Positions 46,016 through 58,571 are shown, numbered from the stretch's first letter. The stretch: 64,000 nt of DNA from Simmondsia chinensis (GCA_018398585.1 JAGTTD010000018.1:8501501-8565500); one strand, 5' to 3'. The notes: generated by a model from the letters alone, not told the origin. Translations and numbers: made by a program.

Positions 46016-49000
46016 ATCCCCAACAACAGATACAAGCAGAAGAGAATAAAGAAGAATAGATTGGGCATAGGGAGTTCAACTTTTCAGTGCCGATGTCTTG
46101 CGACTTGAATTGTCACCTAGTGTAACCCAAGTTTAGGATCAACATCTTGAGGTGACTTTCATCTTGAACCTCACAAGGGGTTGTCTAATCTGCCACTTGG
46201 ACACATACTAAACTCCGGATCTTGGTAACTCCAGTAGTTTAGCGCATTTTATCGGCCATGCGCTCGTTCCGGATATTCATAGGTGCTGTAGAAGCAAGTC
46301 TTAAACCTTCATAGGAAGCGGCCACACTCCCACACCTATATAGGTAGATCCCATCAAGTGTGGGTTTACCGCACCCCACCAAACATATGACTATAGGTCC
46401 ATTAAGAGCTAGAACTCAACCTTACTCCTTGGTAACATGACGACAACTCATGCAGTTCGGCGGGTTTTATCGGCCATGCGCTCTTCCTGTATATTCATAG
46501 GATCTAGAAGGCAAGTCTTAACCCTTCATAGGGAGCAACCACACTCCTACACCTACATAGGTGGATCCAATCAAGTGTGTGTTACTGCACACCACCAAAC
46601 ATATGGATATGGGTTCATTAAGAGCTAAAGCTCAACCTCACCCCTGGTAACATACAGACAGTGTCCATCAAGTGCAAGCCTCGCTTACACCACCAAACAT
46701 ATGGCTATGGAACCGTCTCAGCACTGTCACACCATAAGGAGGGACAACACAAAACATAGTGCATTCCTTGAATGAAACTATGACTTTTCACATTGAACTT
46801 GCTAAGAGTAGGTTGGATACATCACAGTTTATTTATGTATAGCTTTAGTCCCATCCCCCTCGATGTTTCCACAACCGTTTTACGACATACAGTCTTTATC
46901 AATGGATCCACAAGGTCCTTTTCAAATTTTACACAATTTAGTGATATCACTTTCTTTTGAGTAGATCATTACGATCTTATGCCTGAGATGAATAGATCTC
47001 CTCTTGCCACCCATCAAGTGTACAGTGTCCACACCACCCGTTATGGACTATAGGTTAGGTTAAAGCATCAAGCTCAACCATCATAAATGGCATCTCAACA
47101 CTATATTGCAACAAAGTGGCACTTCAGAGTTGACCACTGCTAACATCAATTATGAGTTGCTCTTACCCCCACATTGAGGTATCTGCAACGAGCTATTAAA
47201 TAACTAGCTCCATCGCCTGCCAACTTCAACAAGAGTCAGTATTACTCAATAATGGAGCAAATATCATATCAATAAAATTGTATCTCCATCCCGTACTCAA
47301 ATAGTACACATCATACGTATATCATACATACAGTTGGCATGAAAACCATATACTGCAAATTGTCACTTTCACATCTCATCACAATTGTGAAACATTATCA
47401 CCAGTTTAGGTCACGAAAGACCGTATACCCATTTCCATTGTACTTAGCGTACATGCGTAATTACTATTAAGGGTAGTTCATGTCTTACCAATATTGTATC
47501 AAATTTCAGTGATATCAAGAGAAAGGGGTACAGAAGACTATAATTCATAAGATGCCTTTTACAATTTAACTTAAGGCAACTCAAGCCTCTGCAAGGCTCT
47601 CGAGCCCAAGTGCTTAACGTCCTTAAGCTATTTACACCGACTTTGGACAATCGTTAGAATAATATTTCCACCATAATTAATTTCTATAAGCTAGCAACAA
47701 CTAGCAAACATTGGTAAAAATACAATAATCAGAAAAGATTATGATTAGACAACATACATCATAGGCTCTCGAGTGCTCTTACAACCCCCCACAATGGAAT
47801 GTCTCACAATATATTCCTAAGGCATTCTTTTTTTTTTTTTTTTTTTTTTTTGCCCTGCCAACACAGGTTCAAGGACAACTAAAATATGCAGGTTTTAGAA
47901 GGGTGCCACAAAACATAGCTCAGTAATAAGCCTAAATACATTGTAACTAGTAGAATATCTCTTATTGATATCAGACACCAAACACAATAAAGAGTCTATT
48001 ACAATGTAGGCCTCATTCATAGTACTTTAGTAGTACCTCAACAATTTAATTTGAGCACTTTAATGTTCATTATTTGGATCCATGTATGTAAGACTAGATC
48101 TACCACTGACATATGATATAATAGGATGAGTATTGTCTTATTCATCAAAACATAATGCTATCAATCACCTTAGCGTATTTAGCTTGTGACACGATGCCAC
48201 GCTTTTCTCCTCATCAAGTGAACACTGGGTCATATATTATGGCCAACACAAGCACACAACATATGACATTAATCCAAATAAGATAACTAGACACAAGCTA
48301 AATGTCAAGCCTATAATCAATCAAGGTTTTCATATGACTTGCACCTTACCTTCTTTACCAAAAACTAGAAAAGAAGGTATGAAACAAAAAGGCTAAGGAC
48401 ATACAAGTCTCCCAAGATAACACAAGTCCACATATAACTCAAACATATCAATATTTCCCAACTCTTGGCTAAAATTCAGCAAAGACATACTAGTATTGCA
48501 CAATTCAAAACTTGACCAGCATGAAACCAATGTCAAATAGCACAGCCAACTAAGTTACGACATTTTCAACTACAAACAGTCCAAAAACAAATATGGGCAG
48601 CACCAAACTCAATAAGAGCATCAGCATTCAGTAAGTAAATGTCGTAATATGCAGTATGTGCACTACATACAGCAATTGTACATCATAAACAACAAGTATT
48701 GCTCCAATACTGCAAAATCCAGCATGTACAAGTCCATAACAACTTGTAGCCGCACATTTAGCTTGAAAGAGAAATGTTTCAACACTTAAACAACATATTT
48801 TTCATCATTTTAGGTAGCATGTAACAACATATGCAACTTGCTTCCGACATAGCTATGGGAAATACATAAAACACTTCAACAAGAAGACTAATACACAAAT
48901 CATACATAGATTTTCACAAGAATTAACAAGTCCTATTAGCTCTTTATAATGATCAGCTATGTCAATAGGTCTCTCAAAACATGCAAGAAAATCCAATGCT

Positions 49001-50392
49001 CACATACAAGATCTAAACTCAGGGTTGAATCTCAAACGTGCAATGCTCTACCACCGCATGGGGTTCAAGATTGTGCAACTAGACAAGCTTAACCTAAGAG
49101 TTGCCAATTCTAGGTTCAAGACTCCATTCTAACAAGTTCACAATCAACCTCAAGAATTTTTAGATTTCCTTTGCAATCTCTTTGAAGGAAGGTGGTATAA
49201 CATTTAACACCTCCATTTGACCTAATCCCTTTGATTTATGGTCTAGTTAATTTTCAACTTCCGTTTTATTCATTTTACCATAATATATTCCACACAAGCT
49301 AGTATCAACTAGCAAATATTGGTAGACTCATAAAAATTACATAAGAACATTGTTGTAACACAAGGAGTTGTGCTTCATATAAGAGCACTACCCCCACATT
49401 TCACTAACTTATATTAGGAATCATATGAATGTAGGTCTAACTTCCATTGAACCTTTTTCAAATAAACTTAGAAAATTAGGTCCTTCGAATGACAACATGA
49501 ACAATAGTGTTAAATGTATGAAGTTCAAATCATCAAACATACACATACTTAGACTTCATGCATAATTTTTAATTTATTATTAAGTATGTCTCATTATTTT
49601 TTTTTTTCCCCTTTTCTCTACATTTAAAAACCCAAATGTATGCCCAATCGTATTTAATCCCTTAGATCCATATGGACTTTCATTTTCTTTTTCTCGTAGG
49701 CCTAATAACCTTATACCTCTTAAACGCTCTTATTCTCCCATTTTGTAATCTCAATTGTGCCTCCTACCTCCGCACCATAACAATCGATTGAACCTCTTGA
49801 CATTCAGTCGCAATGCCACCATTTTACAGACTCACCGTTGCTAAACTAAAGACTTACCATGTACATATGATTGAATGTAATTGTATTTGATAAATCATAG
49901 TTAACCTCAATTGCATTAGTGCGCTGGAATAACACCTTAACCAGAAACCAACAATACGATCTAAAACAGATTACTAGAGGCGATAAGGGGCAAGTTAGAT
50001 CTAGGTCAAATATGCCCACCACAAATTGGAGCATGGCCTAGACCAAAACAAGGCTTAACAATAAATGATCAATTCTTCCCAGTTGATGGCCCAGGGGAAT
50101 GTTAGGATTTCAATCTGCGCCAAAATAACATATACAAGAATGCACAGCTATATAAATGGTGAAACCTCCATCCACAGAAAGTTCTTAGATAAGGATTCTA
50201 ATTGGCTGCATGTTCAAACTTATGCTCTACTATAATGAGTACACTTCACATATTCACAAATAATACATGCATACATCGACAGGTATTTATCTAACATATT
50301 TTCAGTTTTAATAGTAGATTATGTATGTATAGAACATCACTTATCCTTTTCGGATCTAGCATTTAAGTTATTCCAAAAATCGTCTTTTAGAC
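46016..50392 (-). other. Element G internal region (non-coding)
   Basis: No ORF longer than about 70 codons and no retroelement domain on either strand. Repeated short passages include caacaaacatatggctatgg-like motifs (46374, 46589, 46681) and agctagnancaactagcaaa at 47691 and 49299. A poly-T run of about 23 lies near 47829-47851. A primer site could not be identified next to 50393. Confidence 0.6.
46130..46700. repeat. 218-bp tandem duplication (two and a half copies) in element G
   Basis: atcggccatgcgctc occurs at 46251 and 46469, 218 bp apart, with flanking ttcataggnag, cacactcc.acacctanata and atccnatcaagtgtg in the same order. A shorter third piece starts near 46662 (gtccatcaagtgcaagcc). 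Copies are diverged. Confidence 0.8.
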
Positions 50393-51435
50393 TGCTGTAA
50401 AAATTGACTCCTTTAAACAAACTATCAAAAAAGCACTAAAAAGCCATGGTTTATTACATTATTAACAATTTGAATGCCATTAACAGAGACAGAAACAAAA
50501 CAACCATTGTCACGAGTGTTAGAAAAATCGGCGAGTATTCAGGCATAGCAACGAAGGAGAGAGTAATTAGAAAGATCTTACAAAACGATGATATCACGCC
50601 GTGGTAAATGCCACTATCCTAAAAGACGATTTCACCGCTGCTCCGGTGCACACAGTATAGCCGACGGCTGTCCACCAAGATTAACCCGATCCAACTCTTA
50701 ACGTGCATTCGTTAATTGCTGGGTAGGAGTACCTTGAATTTTGCCCAAAATCTTTTTCTATTGAATCAGAGGGAAAACTGGAGAATCTAAGCCAACACCT
50801 TGATCATGTTGATGGGTTGGATAACACAGGTGGCCAGCATACCAGAAGCGCCGCCATTGACAAGGGCTTAACAGTAGGTGAAACCCCACCCCCGATTACC
50901 TTCTCCTATTTGTTGCTCTCTTTAGATTTAGATTCAAGATTTGAGATTCCTCGGCCCCTTGAAATCTCCAAAATGGATGTGAGAGAAGTGATGGTAAGAG
51001 AGAGAGAAAAGACATAGATGTGGCAGAAGGCTTTTGAAAAGTCACCAAATGACCCAGGAGGAAGATGAAATGAAAAATGCACTTGTGGGACTTTATATTG
51101 CGTGAAAGGAATAAATAAATAATGGTGCAATTGCAGTGCAAAGTGAACGGCTAAAACTAAAACGGGTGAATTGAATCCTCTGCAGTCACCATTTTAATGA
51201 TAATAAATGGCTATAATAAGCTTGACAAAACAGCCATAATAATGTCTCAACGGCCATAATTTTAATGACCTTAAACAGTTAGTAATGAAAACCGATTGGT
51301 AAATAGTTGCGGTTAAAATATTTTCTAAAAAATAAATATACCAGTTAAAAAGAATAGATCACTCGCACAATTTTTTTTATCTGGGATACAGCTCCCCGAT
51401 AAAACTAAAGGTTAGCTTGTATCATTTTTTCAACA
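50393..51435 (-). repeat. Element G LTR, right copy
   Basis: 1043 bp, aligned to 44966-46015. Substitutions are scattered along the length. A minus-strand TATAAAG is at about 51091-51097. Confidence 0.85.
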
Positions 51436-52845
51436 TATATATATATACACATATATACTCTACATGTGTGTGTGTGTATATATATAAGTCTCTACTTTTA
51501 GAAATCTCTTTGCTCATATCTTTGAAATCCTAAGTCTTTATTTCACCTTCCCCTCCCTTTAATTTGCATTCTCTCATCCTTGAATTTTTAGGACCACTTT
51601 ACTTCTTTTGCAAAATGTAAAACAAATATATATATATATATAATTCAATTTAATTAATAAAACACATGTAAACTAATCTATCTTTATATATTAGTTTAGA
51701 CCATATGTTAGCTTAAGGACTATGAATAATCCGTACATTGCATTGTGATTCATTAGTTTCATTTAAATTAGACCAATTGGACCATATCACAATGTGTCAT
51801 GAAATTCACATATATCTCTCTGTATATTACAGAGAAATTCACCCCTTCCCAAGACACTTCAAATTCCATTTCCAATCATTTTAGGGTAAGTCTTTTAAAG
51901 TTCATAAAAAGGGGGGAAAACTCAAGAACAAGTCATAAAAGCTCTAAATCTCTTATAAAAGAAAACGAGTTGTCACAACGAAGTAACTTGGATAGATCGA
52001 ACCTAGTCAAACCCATTCATACAACGCGTCGAACCAAGTCGAGTCTAACGGGTAAGATATGGGTCATAGGGAGTCGTGGGCTACAGGGTGGGCCTGGCCG
52101 AGCCAGGTTCAAACAAAAATTTTTTCGAGCCATGACCGTACCTACTATATTGCACGGGCCACCCCGATTTTACCCAAAAAGCCATGCGAGAAGAGTAGGG
52201 TTGGATCATTTGCTCAGTTGGGAATGTATAGTTGTGTTCCACGATAGTGGTGGCGTGACCTTTTGCAATGTTCGTAGGTTCTACTCTTCGATGTTTATAA
52301 AAAAAACTAAAATGGATATTCAAAATATTCATATAGTATTTACAACATATTTTCAACATATTAAAATGTTTTAATTAAATATTTATTTTAAATATATATA
52401 AACATTTGTCAAATATTTATTGTATATTTAATAGGTATTTTAAATATTTGAAATATTTAAACTGTTTTGAAAAATATTTTAAAATATTTTTCAAATAATT
52501 TAAAATGTTTAAGGTAACTTTAAATGTTTACATATTTAGCATATTTTTTTAAATATATAAAATATTTAATAGTATTTAAGATTTTTTTATAATATTTATA
52601 AAGTTTTTAGATATTTAAAATACCTTTTTGGAATATTTAAATATTCTCTAAAATTTGAATCATTTCTTAAAATGTTTAAAATATTCTTATATATGTATTG
52701 TTTAGGCAAGTCGCATAGATTTTTATTTTTCCCGTGTTATGCGTACAACTATGATACATGTAATTTCAGATCATAGGTAAATCATTTTGGAAAAAAATAT
52801 ATCAATATAACTATATGCTGAACTTGTATACTTTATATATATATA
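51436..52845. other. AT-rich intervening DNA with microsatellites
   Basis: Starts with (TA)n/(TG)n tracts at 51436-51485 and another (TA)n at 51627-51642. The 191-codon ORF at 51799-52374 shows no domain and is probably chance. 52290-52690 is extremely AT-rich, with repeated aaatatttaaaatattt-like words. 52742-52844 is a diverged copy of 44862-44957. Confidence 0.5.
52290..52690. repeat. AT-rich simple-repeat block
   Basis: Dense aatattta/taaatatt words in no fixed period. Almost no G or C. Could melt easily, but no function is shown by sequence alone. Confidence 0.7.
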
Positions 52846-53004
52846 CAATGTATTTTTCTACATCTATCAAAATTTAATATAAAACCATATCTACTAAACA
52901 TATCTAAATTATAGTATAAAGCGAGAGGGTGTCAAATCACAGGGACTAAGAGTGCGTGAAATTATTCTATAACCTAAATTGATTTAAATAAAATTGAGAG
53001 ATTA
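52846..53004 (-). repeat. Element H 3' LTR fragment
   Basis: Matches 666-824 of element B, then jumps directly into the 3' UTR equivalent of B position about 2215. The terminal tgatg of B appears here as caatg. Confidence 0.85.
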
Positions 53005-54247
53005 ACACCTGTATTACAATTCAAGACAATATTAAATCATCTAGAGCATTTTTCAATTCCATGAATTTAGATGATTAAACTTCAAAACTCATTATAGAAT
53101 TTCATTAACCTTGTATCAACTAATAGGAACTACTCAAGCAATTTAAGCGCACAAGTAAAAGTCATTAGGATTTCATGTTACAGAATCTCCTTAAATTCTC
53201 GCTTCTAACCAAATATATAAAGGTTTTGTGCACCCACACTGTTGAATCACCTAAACACATGCCTATACATAGAGAAATTTTAAGTGGCATATGAGTGACC
53301 ACTTTACAACATTCTGACCTCAGTATAGCATAAAAGAAGAACATCTTTATCATGAGTGTACACCAGTTTTCACTTTTTCTCTATCTTTTGCCTTTTTCTT
53401 TTGGAGGAAACTTCTTTTTTTTCTTTTTTTTCTTTTAATTTTTTTTCTTTTTGTTTCCTCTTTCTTTTCTGTCCATTTTTGGACTTTTTTTTTTTATAAC
53501 ACGTACTTCAACATTACAATTGACATGAACCAACCAGTACTTTTCATTACATCGAGGGCAAGGATTAGAATACGCCAATAGGGCAGGCTTGCAAAACTCA
53601 AGATATATAGGTTATTTACTCAAATATTTCAGATTTTCCACAGCACGAAAGTTCTGTGCATAATGAATATGTGAGCCGCATGAGTAGAACCCATTAATAT
53701 CAAAACTGATAGACAATACTCACTAACAAGTATGAAATAGAATCATTTAATTTCATGGAATTAAGAGAATGAAATAGACAGCTAATCCTACTATCATCCT
53801 AACATGCGCATCAATCGAGACAAACTTGGCTAAATGGTTATAATGCACACTTAAAATGCACAAAAGATGTTCAAAATTTTAAAATTTTGACTAAAAAAAT
53901 GAGCACATGCAAATGAGCCTCACCCCACCACCTAAACCATGCATTGTTCTCAATGCGACAATATAAATCATTAAAGCACAAGAAATAGGTGAGATAGAGC
54001 TATACAACCTGACAAGGTGGTGCGAACATTTATATATGACTTCTTCAACCCAGGACATGAACCTGAAAAGAGAAAAAATAAGTCTCCAAGAAACTAATTA
54101 ATTTAAAAACTAAACTAAAAACAAGAATTAACAAAACCTAGGCTGCCTCCTGTGAGTGCTAAGTTTTACGCCTTCAGCCGGGCGCAATGAATCTAGCAAA
54201 GATCAAGTATCAATTATGGTGTCCACCAAAGAGACAACTTTAATAAG
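53005..54247 (-). other. Element H 3' untranslated region
   Basis: Aligns with 2213-3383 of element B, including the T-rich plus-strand run (53370-53500) and cctcaccccaccacctaaac near 53920. Non-coding. Confidence 0.75.
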
Positions 54248-55047
54248 CTATCGATCAACAATGCCATCCAACTCAACTATAGGTTTAAGTTTTTGACCAT
54301 TTACAGTGAATGCACAGCCATCTTTTGGGTGGCATATCTCAATAGCACCCGAGGGGTACACCTGCTTAACCACAAAAGGACCATCCCACCTAGACCTCAA
54401 CTTACCAGGGAAATGACACAATTTATAATTAAAAAGCCAAACCTTTTGGTCAGGAACAAATGTTTTCCTCAAAATATGTTTATCATGAAAAGCCTTAGTT
54501 TTAGCTTTATAAATCTTTGCATTTTCATAAGCTTCATTTCTCAACTCCTCAAGTTCACTCAATTGAAGTTTTCGGTTAGATCCAGCTTGGTCTAATTTAA
54601 AATTCAAAGCCCTAGTGGCCCAATAAGCATAGTGTTCTAACTCAACCGGTAAATGGCATGCCTTACCAAAGACTAACCTATAGGGTGACATACCAAGTGG
54701 AGTCTTATTGGCAGTGCGGTAAGCCCAAAGAGCATCATTCAACCTAAGGGACCAATCTTTCCTATCAGGACAAACTGTTTTCTCAAGTATAGACTTGATC
54801 TCACGATTAGAAAGCTCTACTAGACCACTAGTTTGAGGATGATAGGGGGCGGCAATCTTATAATGCACTGAGTACTTCCTAAGAAGTGCCTCAAATGACC
54901 TATGAATGAAATGCCTACCGCCATCACTAATGAGTGTTCTAGGGGTACCAAAACGGTTAAAGATGTGGTTTCTGACAAATTGCATGACCACCTTGTGGTC
55001 ATCGGTCCTAGTAGGTATAGCTTCAATCCACTTAGACACACAATCAA
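54248..55047 (-). pseudogene. pol: Element H integrase, core and C-terminal part
   Basis: 263 codons (55039-54248). The core blocks are [36 protein letters not shown] (second catalytic aspartate) and [20 protein letters not shown] (catalytic glutamate). [20 protein letters not shown] and [18 protein letters not shown] follow, then [11 protein letters not shown] and the C-terminal [17 protein letters not shown]. It is cut from the upstream part by a frameshift and stop near 55045-55055. Catalytic residues in this part are intact. Confidence 0.9.
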
Positions 55048-55050
55048 CCC

Positions 55051-56517
55051 CTACGAGTACTTAACAAACCCAAAGGATGGGGGAAACGGACCCATGAAGT
55101 CAATACCCCAAACATCAAATATTTCCGCAATCAAAATGGGGTTTAAAGGCATCATGTCTTGATGTGTCAATGCGCCTGTGCGCAGACAACGCTCACATGC
55201 AAGACAAAACTTTTGAGCATTCGTAAATAGAGTAGGCCAACAAAAACCACATTGTAGGACTTTTGTAGCGGTCCTACGACCTCCAAAGTGTCCTCCACGT
55301 GCATATGAGTGAAAAAAAGATAAAATGCTATGATATTCACACTCTGGAACACACCTACAAATTACTTGATCCGCACAATGTTTAAACAAGTCAGGGTCAT
55401 CCCAATAAAAGTGCTTTACCTGAGAATAAAACCTATCTTTTTTATGCTTAGACCAAGTAGATGGAATCGTACCTGTGGTGAGAAAGTTAACAATATCTGC
55501 AATCCAAGGGCCACGTGAATGGGAGACAACAAAAAGTTGCTCATCGGGAAAAGAGTCATGCATTGAAATAGATGGATCATGATGCTTAAAGAAAATCCTA
55601 GAGAGATTGTCAGCTACCACATTCTCTGCACCTTTCTTATCTCTAATCTCAATGTCAAACTCTTGAAGTAGAAGAATCCATCTAATGAGCCTAGGTTTCG
55701 TTTCTTTCTTTGAGAGCAAATATTTCAATGCAATAAGGTCAGAATAGATAATGACTTTTGACCTCAAAAGATAGGAACGAAACTTATGCAGAGCAAACAC
55801 AATAGCTAGCAACTCCTTTTTAGTGGTGGTGTAATGGCGGTGGGCATCATTAAGAGTTTTACTAGCATAGTAAATGATATGGGGCACTTTGTTCACTCTT
55901 TGACCTAGGACGGCACCTATAGCAAAAGCAGAAGTATCACACATAATTTCAAAAGGGAGAGAGTAATCAGGTGGCTGCATAATAGGGGCCGACATAAGTA
56001 ACGATCTAGGCTTTTGGAAAGCTTCTAAGCAAGACTCATCAAACTCAAGTGATATTTCCTTAACTAGCAAGCTAGTCAATGGTCTGGCTAACTTCCCAAA
56101 GTCCTTAATGAATCTCCTATAGAAACCTGTATGACCTAGAAAGGATCTAACTTGCTTCACATTTGAGGGAGAGGGTAAGTTTGCAATCAGATCTACCTTA
56201 GCCTTATCAACCTCAATACCCCTTTTGGACACTCTATGACCCAATACAATCCCCTCTTGAACCATAAAGTGACTCTTCTCCCAACTCAAAACAAGATTGG
56301 CCTCTTCACATCTTTTTAGCATAAGCCATAAATTATGCAAACATTCATCAAATGAAGGACCAAAAACAGAGAAATCATCCATGAAAACCTCAAGAAATCT
56401 GTCTACCATGTCAGAGAAGATAGATGTCATGCATCTCTGGAATGTAGTGGGCTCATTATATAAACCAAATGGCATCCTACGGTAGGCAAATGTGCCAAAG
56501 GGGCACGTAAAATTCAT
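55051..56517 (-). CDS. pol: Element H Pol segment: RT palm to integrase N-terminus
   Basis: 488 open codons. RT motifs are [17 protein letters not shown] and the catalytic FMDDFSVFG, then [16 protein letters not shown] and [20 protein letters not shown] (connection). RNase H follows: [50 protein letters not shown] (usual H replaced by L) and VADNLSRI. Then the integrase zinc region (H..H with CLACERC) and the first catalytic block [13 protein letters not shown]. The longest open frame in the window, but a fragment: its start sits after a broken RT motif A and its end at a frameshift. Confidence 0.9.
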   Translation of the reverse strand: MNFTCPFGTFAYRRMPFGLYNEPTTFQRCMTSIFSDMVDRFLEVFMDDFSVFGPSFDECLHNLWLMLKRCEEANLVLSWEKSHFMVQEGIVLGHRVSKRGIEVDKAKVDLIANLPSPSNVKQVRSFLGHTGFYRRFIKDFGKLARPLTSLLVKEISLEFDESCLEAFQKPRSLLMSAPIMQPPDYSLPFEIMCDTSAFAIGAVLGQRVNKVPHIIYYASKTLNDAHRHYTTTKKELLAIVFALHKFRSYLLRSKVIIYSDLIALKYLLSKKETKPRLIRWILLLQEFDIEIRDKKGAENVVADNLSRIFFKHHDPSISMHDSFPDEQLFVVSHSRGPWIADIVNFLTTGTIPSTWSKHKKDRFYSQVKHFYWDDPDLFKHCADQVICRCVPECEYHSILSFFHSYARGGHFGGRRTATKVLQCGFCWPTLFTNAQKFCLACERCLRTGALTHQDMMPLNPILIAEIFDVWGIDFMGPFPPSFGFVKYS

Positions 56518-56527
56518 TTTTTTCCTG

Positions 56528-56998
56528 CTACCTGATTATATTCTGAATATCCATAAAAAAAAAACAGTAAAAGCTCTGACCAGCTAGCCTCTCTAAAATC
56601 TGGTCAATAAATGGTAGAGGAAAATTGTCCTTCCTAGTGGCAGAGTTAAGCTTCCTATAGTCAATATACACTCTCCAGCCCTTGGTCTCTCTAGTAGGCA
56701 CTAACTCTCCATCACTACTTCTAACCACAGTAACGCCCGACTTCTTTGAGACTACCTGAATAGGGCTAACCCACCTACTCTCAGAAATTGGGTAAATGAT
56801 ACCTGCGTTAAGCAATTTCACAATCTCTTTCTTTACCACTTCCTTCATGTTAGGGTTTAACCTACTTCGCGTCTCTCTAGTGGGTGTAGCACTCTCATCA
56901 AGAAAAATCCTATGCATGCAAAAGGAAGGGTCTATACCCTTCAAATCAACCACAGACCACCCAATGGCATTCTTATGATCACTAAGCAGTATCATCAA
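56528..56998 (-). pseudogene. pol: Element H reverse transcriptase N-terminal part
   Basis: Encodes IGWSVVDLKGIDPSFCMHRI, MKEVVKKEIVKLLNAGIIYP, RWVSPIQVVSKKSG and GWRVYIDYRKLNSATRKDNF, then PLPFIDQILERLAGQSFYCF. At motif A, where the family has CFLDGYSGYNQI, a run of T on the minus strand replaces the leucine-aspartate codons, the frame shifts, and about 18 bp are lost. The catalytic aspartate codon is destroyed. Confidence 0.88.
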
Positions 56999-57362
56999 TG
57001 CATCCTCTTATTCCCTAGACAACTGAGAAGAGATAATCACAAGTAAAGTCTCATAGGGTCCTAAGAAAGCATACTTAAGAGTAGATGGCAACGACTTAAG
57101 TTCAAGTTTGGGTGGTGAAACTATGGAAGGCAAAGCAGGGGAATCCGAAAGCGTAGGTAAAGCTTCTACTTTTGACAATCAATGACAAGTCTCTAAAGGG
57201 CGGCACACAACTAAAGCAAATCATTCATCTCTCTAATGTCATTTTCAATCTCGAAATCATCAGAACAATCGTATACTAGTGCTCGCTCAATAGAATCACT
57301 AATTATGATAGAAAGGAGTGTTTGGTCAACGAAATCATCAATAACATCCACCCAGAAACACT
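56999..57362 (-). pseudogene. Element H protease-RT linker
   Basis: Readable in pieces only, for example DVIDDFVDQTLLSIIISDSI just after the protease, then stops and a frame change. Matches the position of the Pro-RT linker in Athila-type Pol. Confidence 0.6.
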
Positions 57363-58571
57363 CTAACTCATCCTCACAGTGGGTGACAACGAAGCCTTAA
57401 AAATATTCAACCTAATAGTCATGTTTGTAAAACTAACATCCATTATCCCAGATCTACAATTAATGGTAGCATTGGCCGTCGCTAAGAAAGGCTGACCTAA
57501 AATGACAGGGACATGGCTTTTTGAATGACTAGAAAGTTCCATATCAAGCACAAGGAAATCTGCAAGAAACAAGGCTTTGTCTACTCTCACAAGCACGTTA
57601 GCCATCTCACCACGAGGGATCCTAGTTGATCTATCTGCTAATTGCAAGGTCACCGTGGTGGGTTGCAACACTCCCAGGTCTAACTTCTCATAAACTGAGT
57701 AAGGAATAATGTTAACACTCGCTCCTAAGTCCAGTAAAGCTTTATCAATCGGGTAGTCTCCAAATGAAGAAGAGATGGTGGGGACACCAGGGTCTTTGTA
57801 CTTAATTGGAGTGTCACACTTCAAAATAGAGCTCACTTGCTCGGTTAAAAATACTTTTTTAGGCAGATGTGCTCTAGATCGCCTCTTTTGGTTCAAAAGG
57901 TCCTTAATAAACTTCACATAGGCCGGGATCTGTTTAATTACATCAAGAAGGGGAATGTTTATCTTTACTTGCCTAAAAGTCTCCAAAATGTCTTCCCACT
58001 TCTTGTTCTTCCCATTTGGATGTGGTGCATCTAAAGCTTGGGGGAATGGCACTCTAGGTACATATGAGGAAGGAAGATCAGAGGTCTTAGGTGTGGGAGA
58101 ATGGTGCATGACCTCATCAGTCTCCTTCTCTCTTTCCTCGCTCTTTTCTTCTCCATAGCCACTTATGGGTACTTCACTATCACCACTCACCCCATCATCA
58201 ACCTCCTTCCCACTTCTTAACATTGTGATAGACTTTGCTTGTTCTTGATGGGGAGGATAATTGCCTTGCCTCACACAGTTCCTAGGGTTCTCTACGATTT
58301 GGCTAGGAAGTCTTCCCTCATCTCTCCTACTCAAAGTGTTAGCTAGTTGACCTATTTGGGTTTCTAGCTTTGAGATTGATTTTGTATGGGAGTGGAGGAG
58401 TTGGGAATTAGCTTCCAAACCTTTCAGCGCACTCAAGACCTTCTCTTCGAAATTCGAATTGGAGCTCAAATTAGATGGTTGAGAGTAGTTAGAAGCGTAC
58501 CCTTGCGGTTGAAAACTGAGAGGTCGTGGCATACCAGATTGTTGAGGTCGTGTGTTCGGTTGTTGTGGCAT
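57363..58571 (-). CDS. pro: Element H Gag C-terminus plus protease (open 402 codons)
   Basis: N-terminal part: P/Q-rich MPQQPNTRPQQSGMPRP, then FEEKVLSALKGLEANSQLLH, TQIGQLANTLSRRDEGRLPS and an acidic linker. The middle has KKWEDILETFRQVKINIPLL. From about residue 255 the protease contains ALLDLGASVNIIPYSVYEKL (DLGAS active-site loop), QLADRSTRIPRGEMANVLV and PVILGQPFLATANATI. The open frame shows that gag C-terminus and protease were one continuous frame in this family. The upstream ATG is internal to the original Gag. Confidence 0.88.
   Translation of the reverse strand: MPQQPNTRPQQSGMPRPLSFQPQGYASNYSQPSNLSSNSNFEEKVLSALKGLEANSQLLHSHTKSISKLETQIGQLANTLSRRDEGRLPSQIVENPRNCVRQGNYPPHQEQAKSITMLRSGKEVDDGVSGDSEVPISGYGEEKSEEREKETDEVMHHSPTPKTSDLPSSYVPRVPFPQALDAPHPNGKNKKWEDILETFRQVKINIPLLDVIKQIPAYVKFIKDLLNQKRRSRAHLPKKVFLTEQVSSILKCDTPIKYKDPGVPTISSSFGDYPIDKALLDLGASVNIIPYSVYEKLDLGVLQPTTVTLQLADRSTRIPRGEMANVLVRVDKALFLADFLVLDMELSSHSKSHVPVILGQPFLATANATINCRSGIMDVSFTNMTIRLNIFKASLSPTVRMS

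Larger units (their letters stand above)
44966..51435 (-). mobile_element. Element G: non-coding LTR retrotransposon
   Basis: Two LTRs, 44966-46015 and 50393-51435, share sequence from tg.tgtaaaaattga to tttttc/tcaaca. The element is flanked by tatat on both sides (44961-44965 and 51436-51440), in TA-rich DNA where chance matches are easy. Minus orientation is favoured: the LTR then begins TGTTGGAAAAATGATACAAG like copia LTRs, has a TATAAAG box, and a gttgttggggat tract precedes the 3' copy. The 4.4-kb interior has no recognisable gag or pol, so it is non-autonomous. Copia affinity is an inference from the ends only. Confidence 0.75.

Noticed and set aside
47444..47650. Small ORFs in element G interior as retroelement genes
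   Set aside because: All under about 70 codons, no gag, protease, RT or integrase motif on either strand.
51799..52374. 191-codon ORF as a host gene
   Set aside because: No recognisable domain, AT-rich intergenic setting between two transposons, ends in the AT simple-repeat block; no supporting splice or promoter signals.
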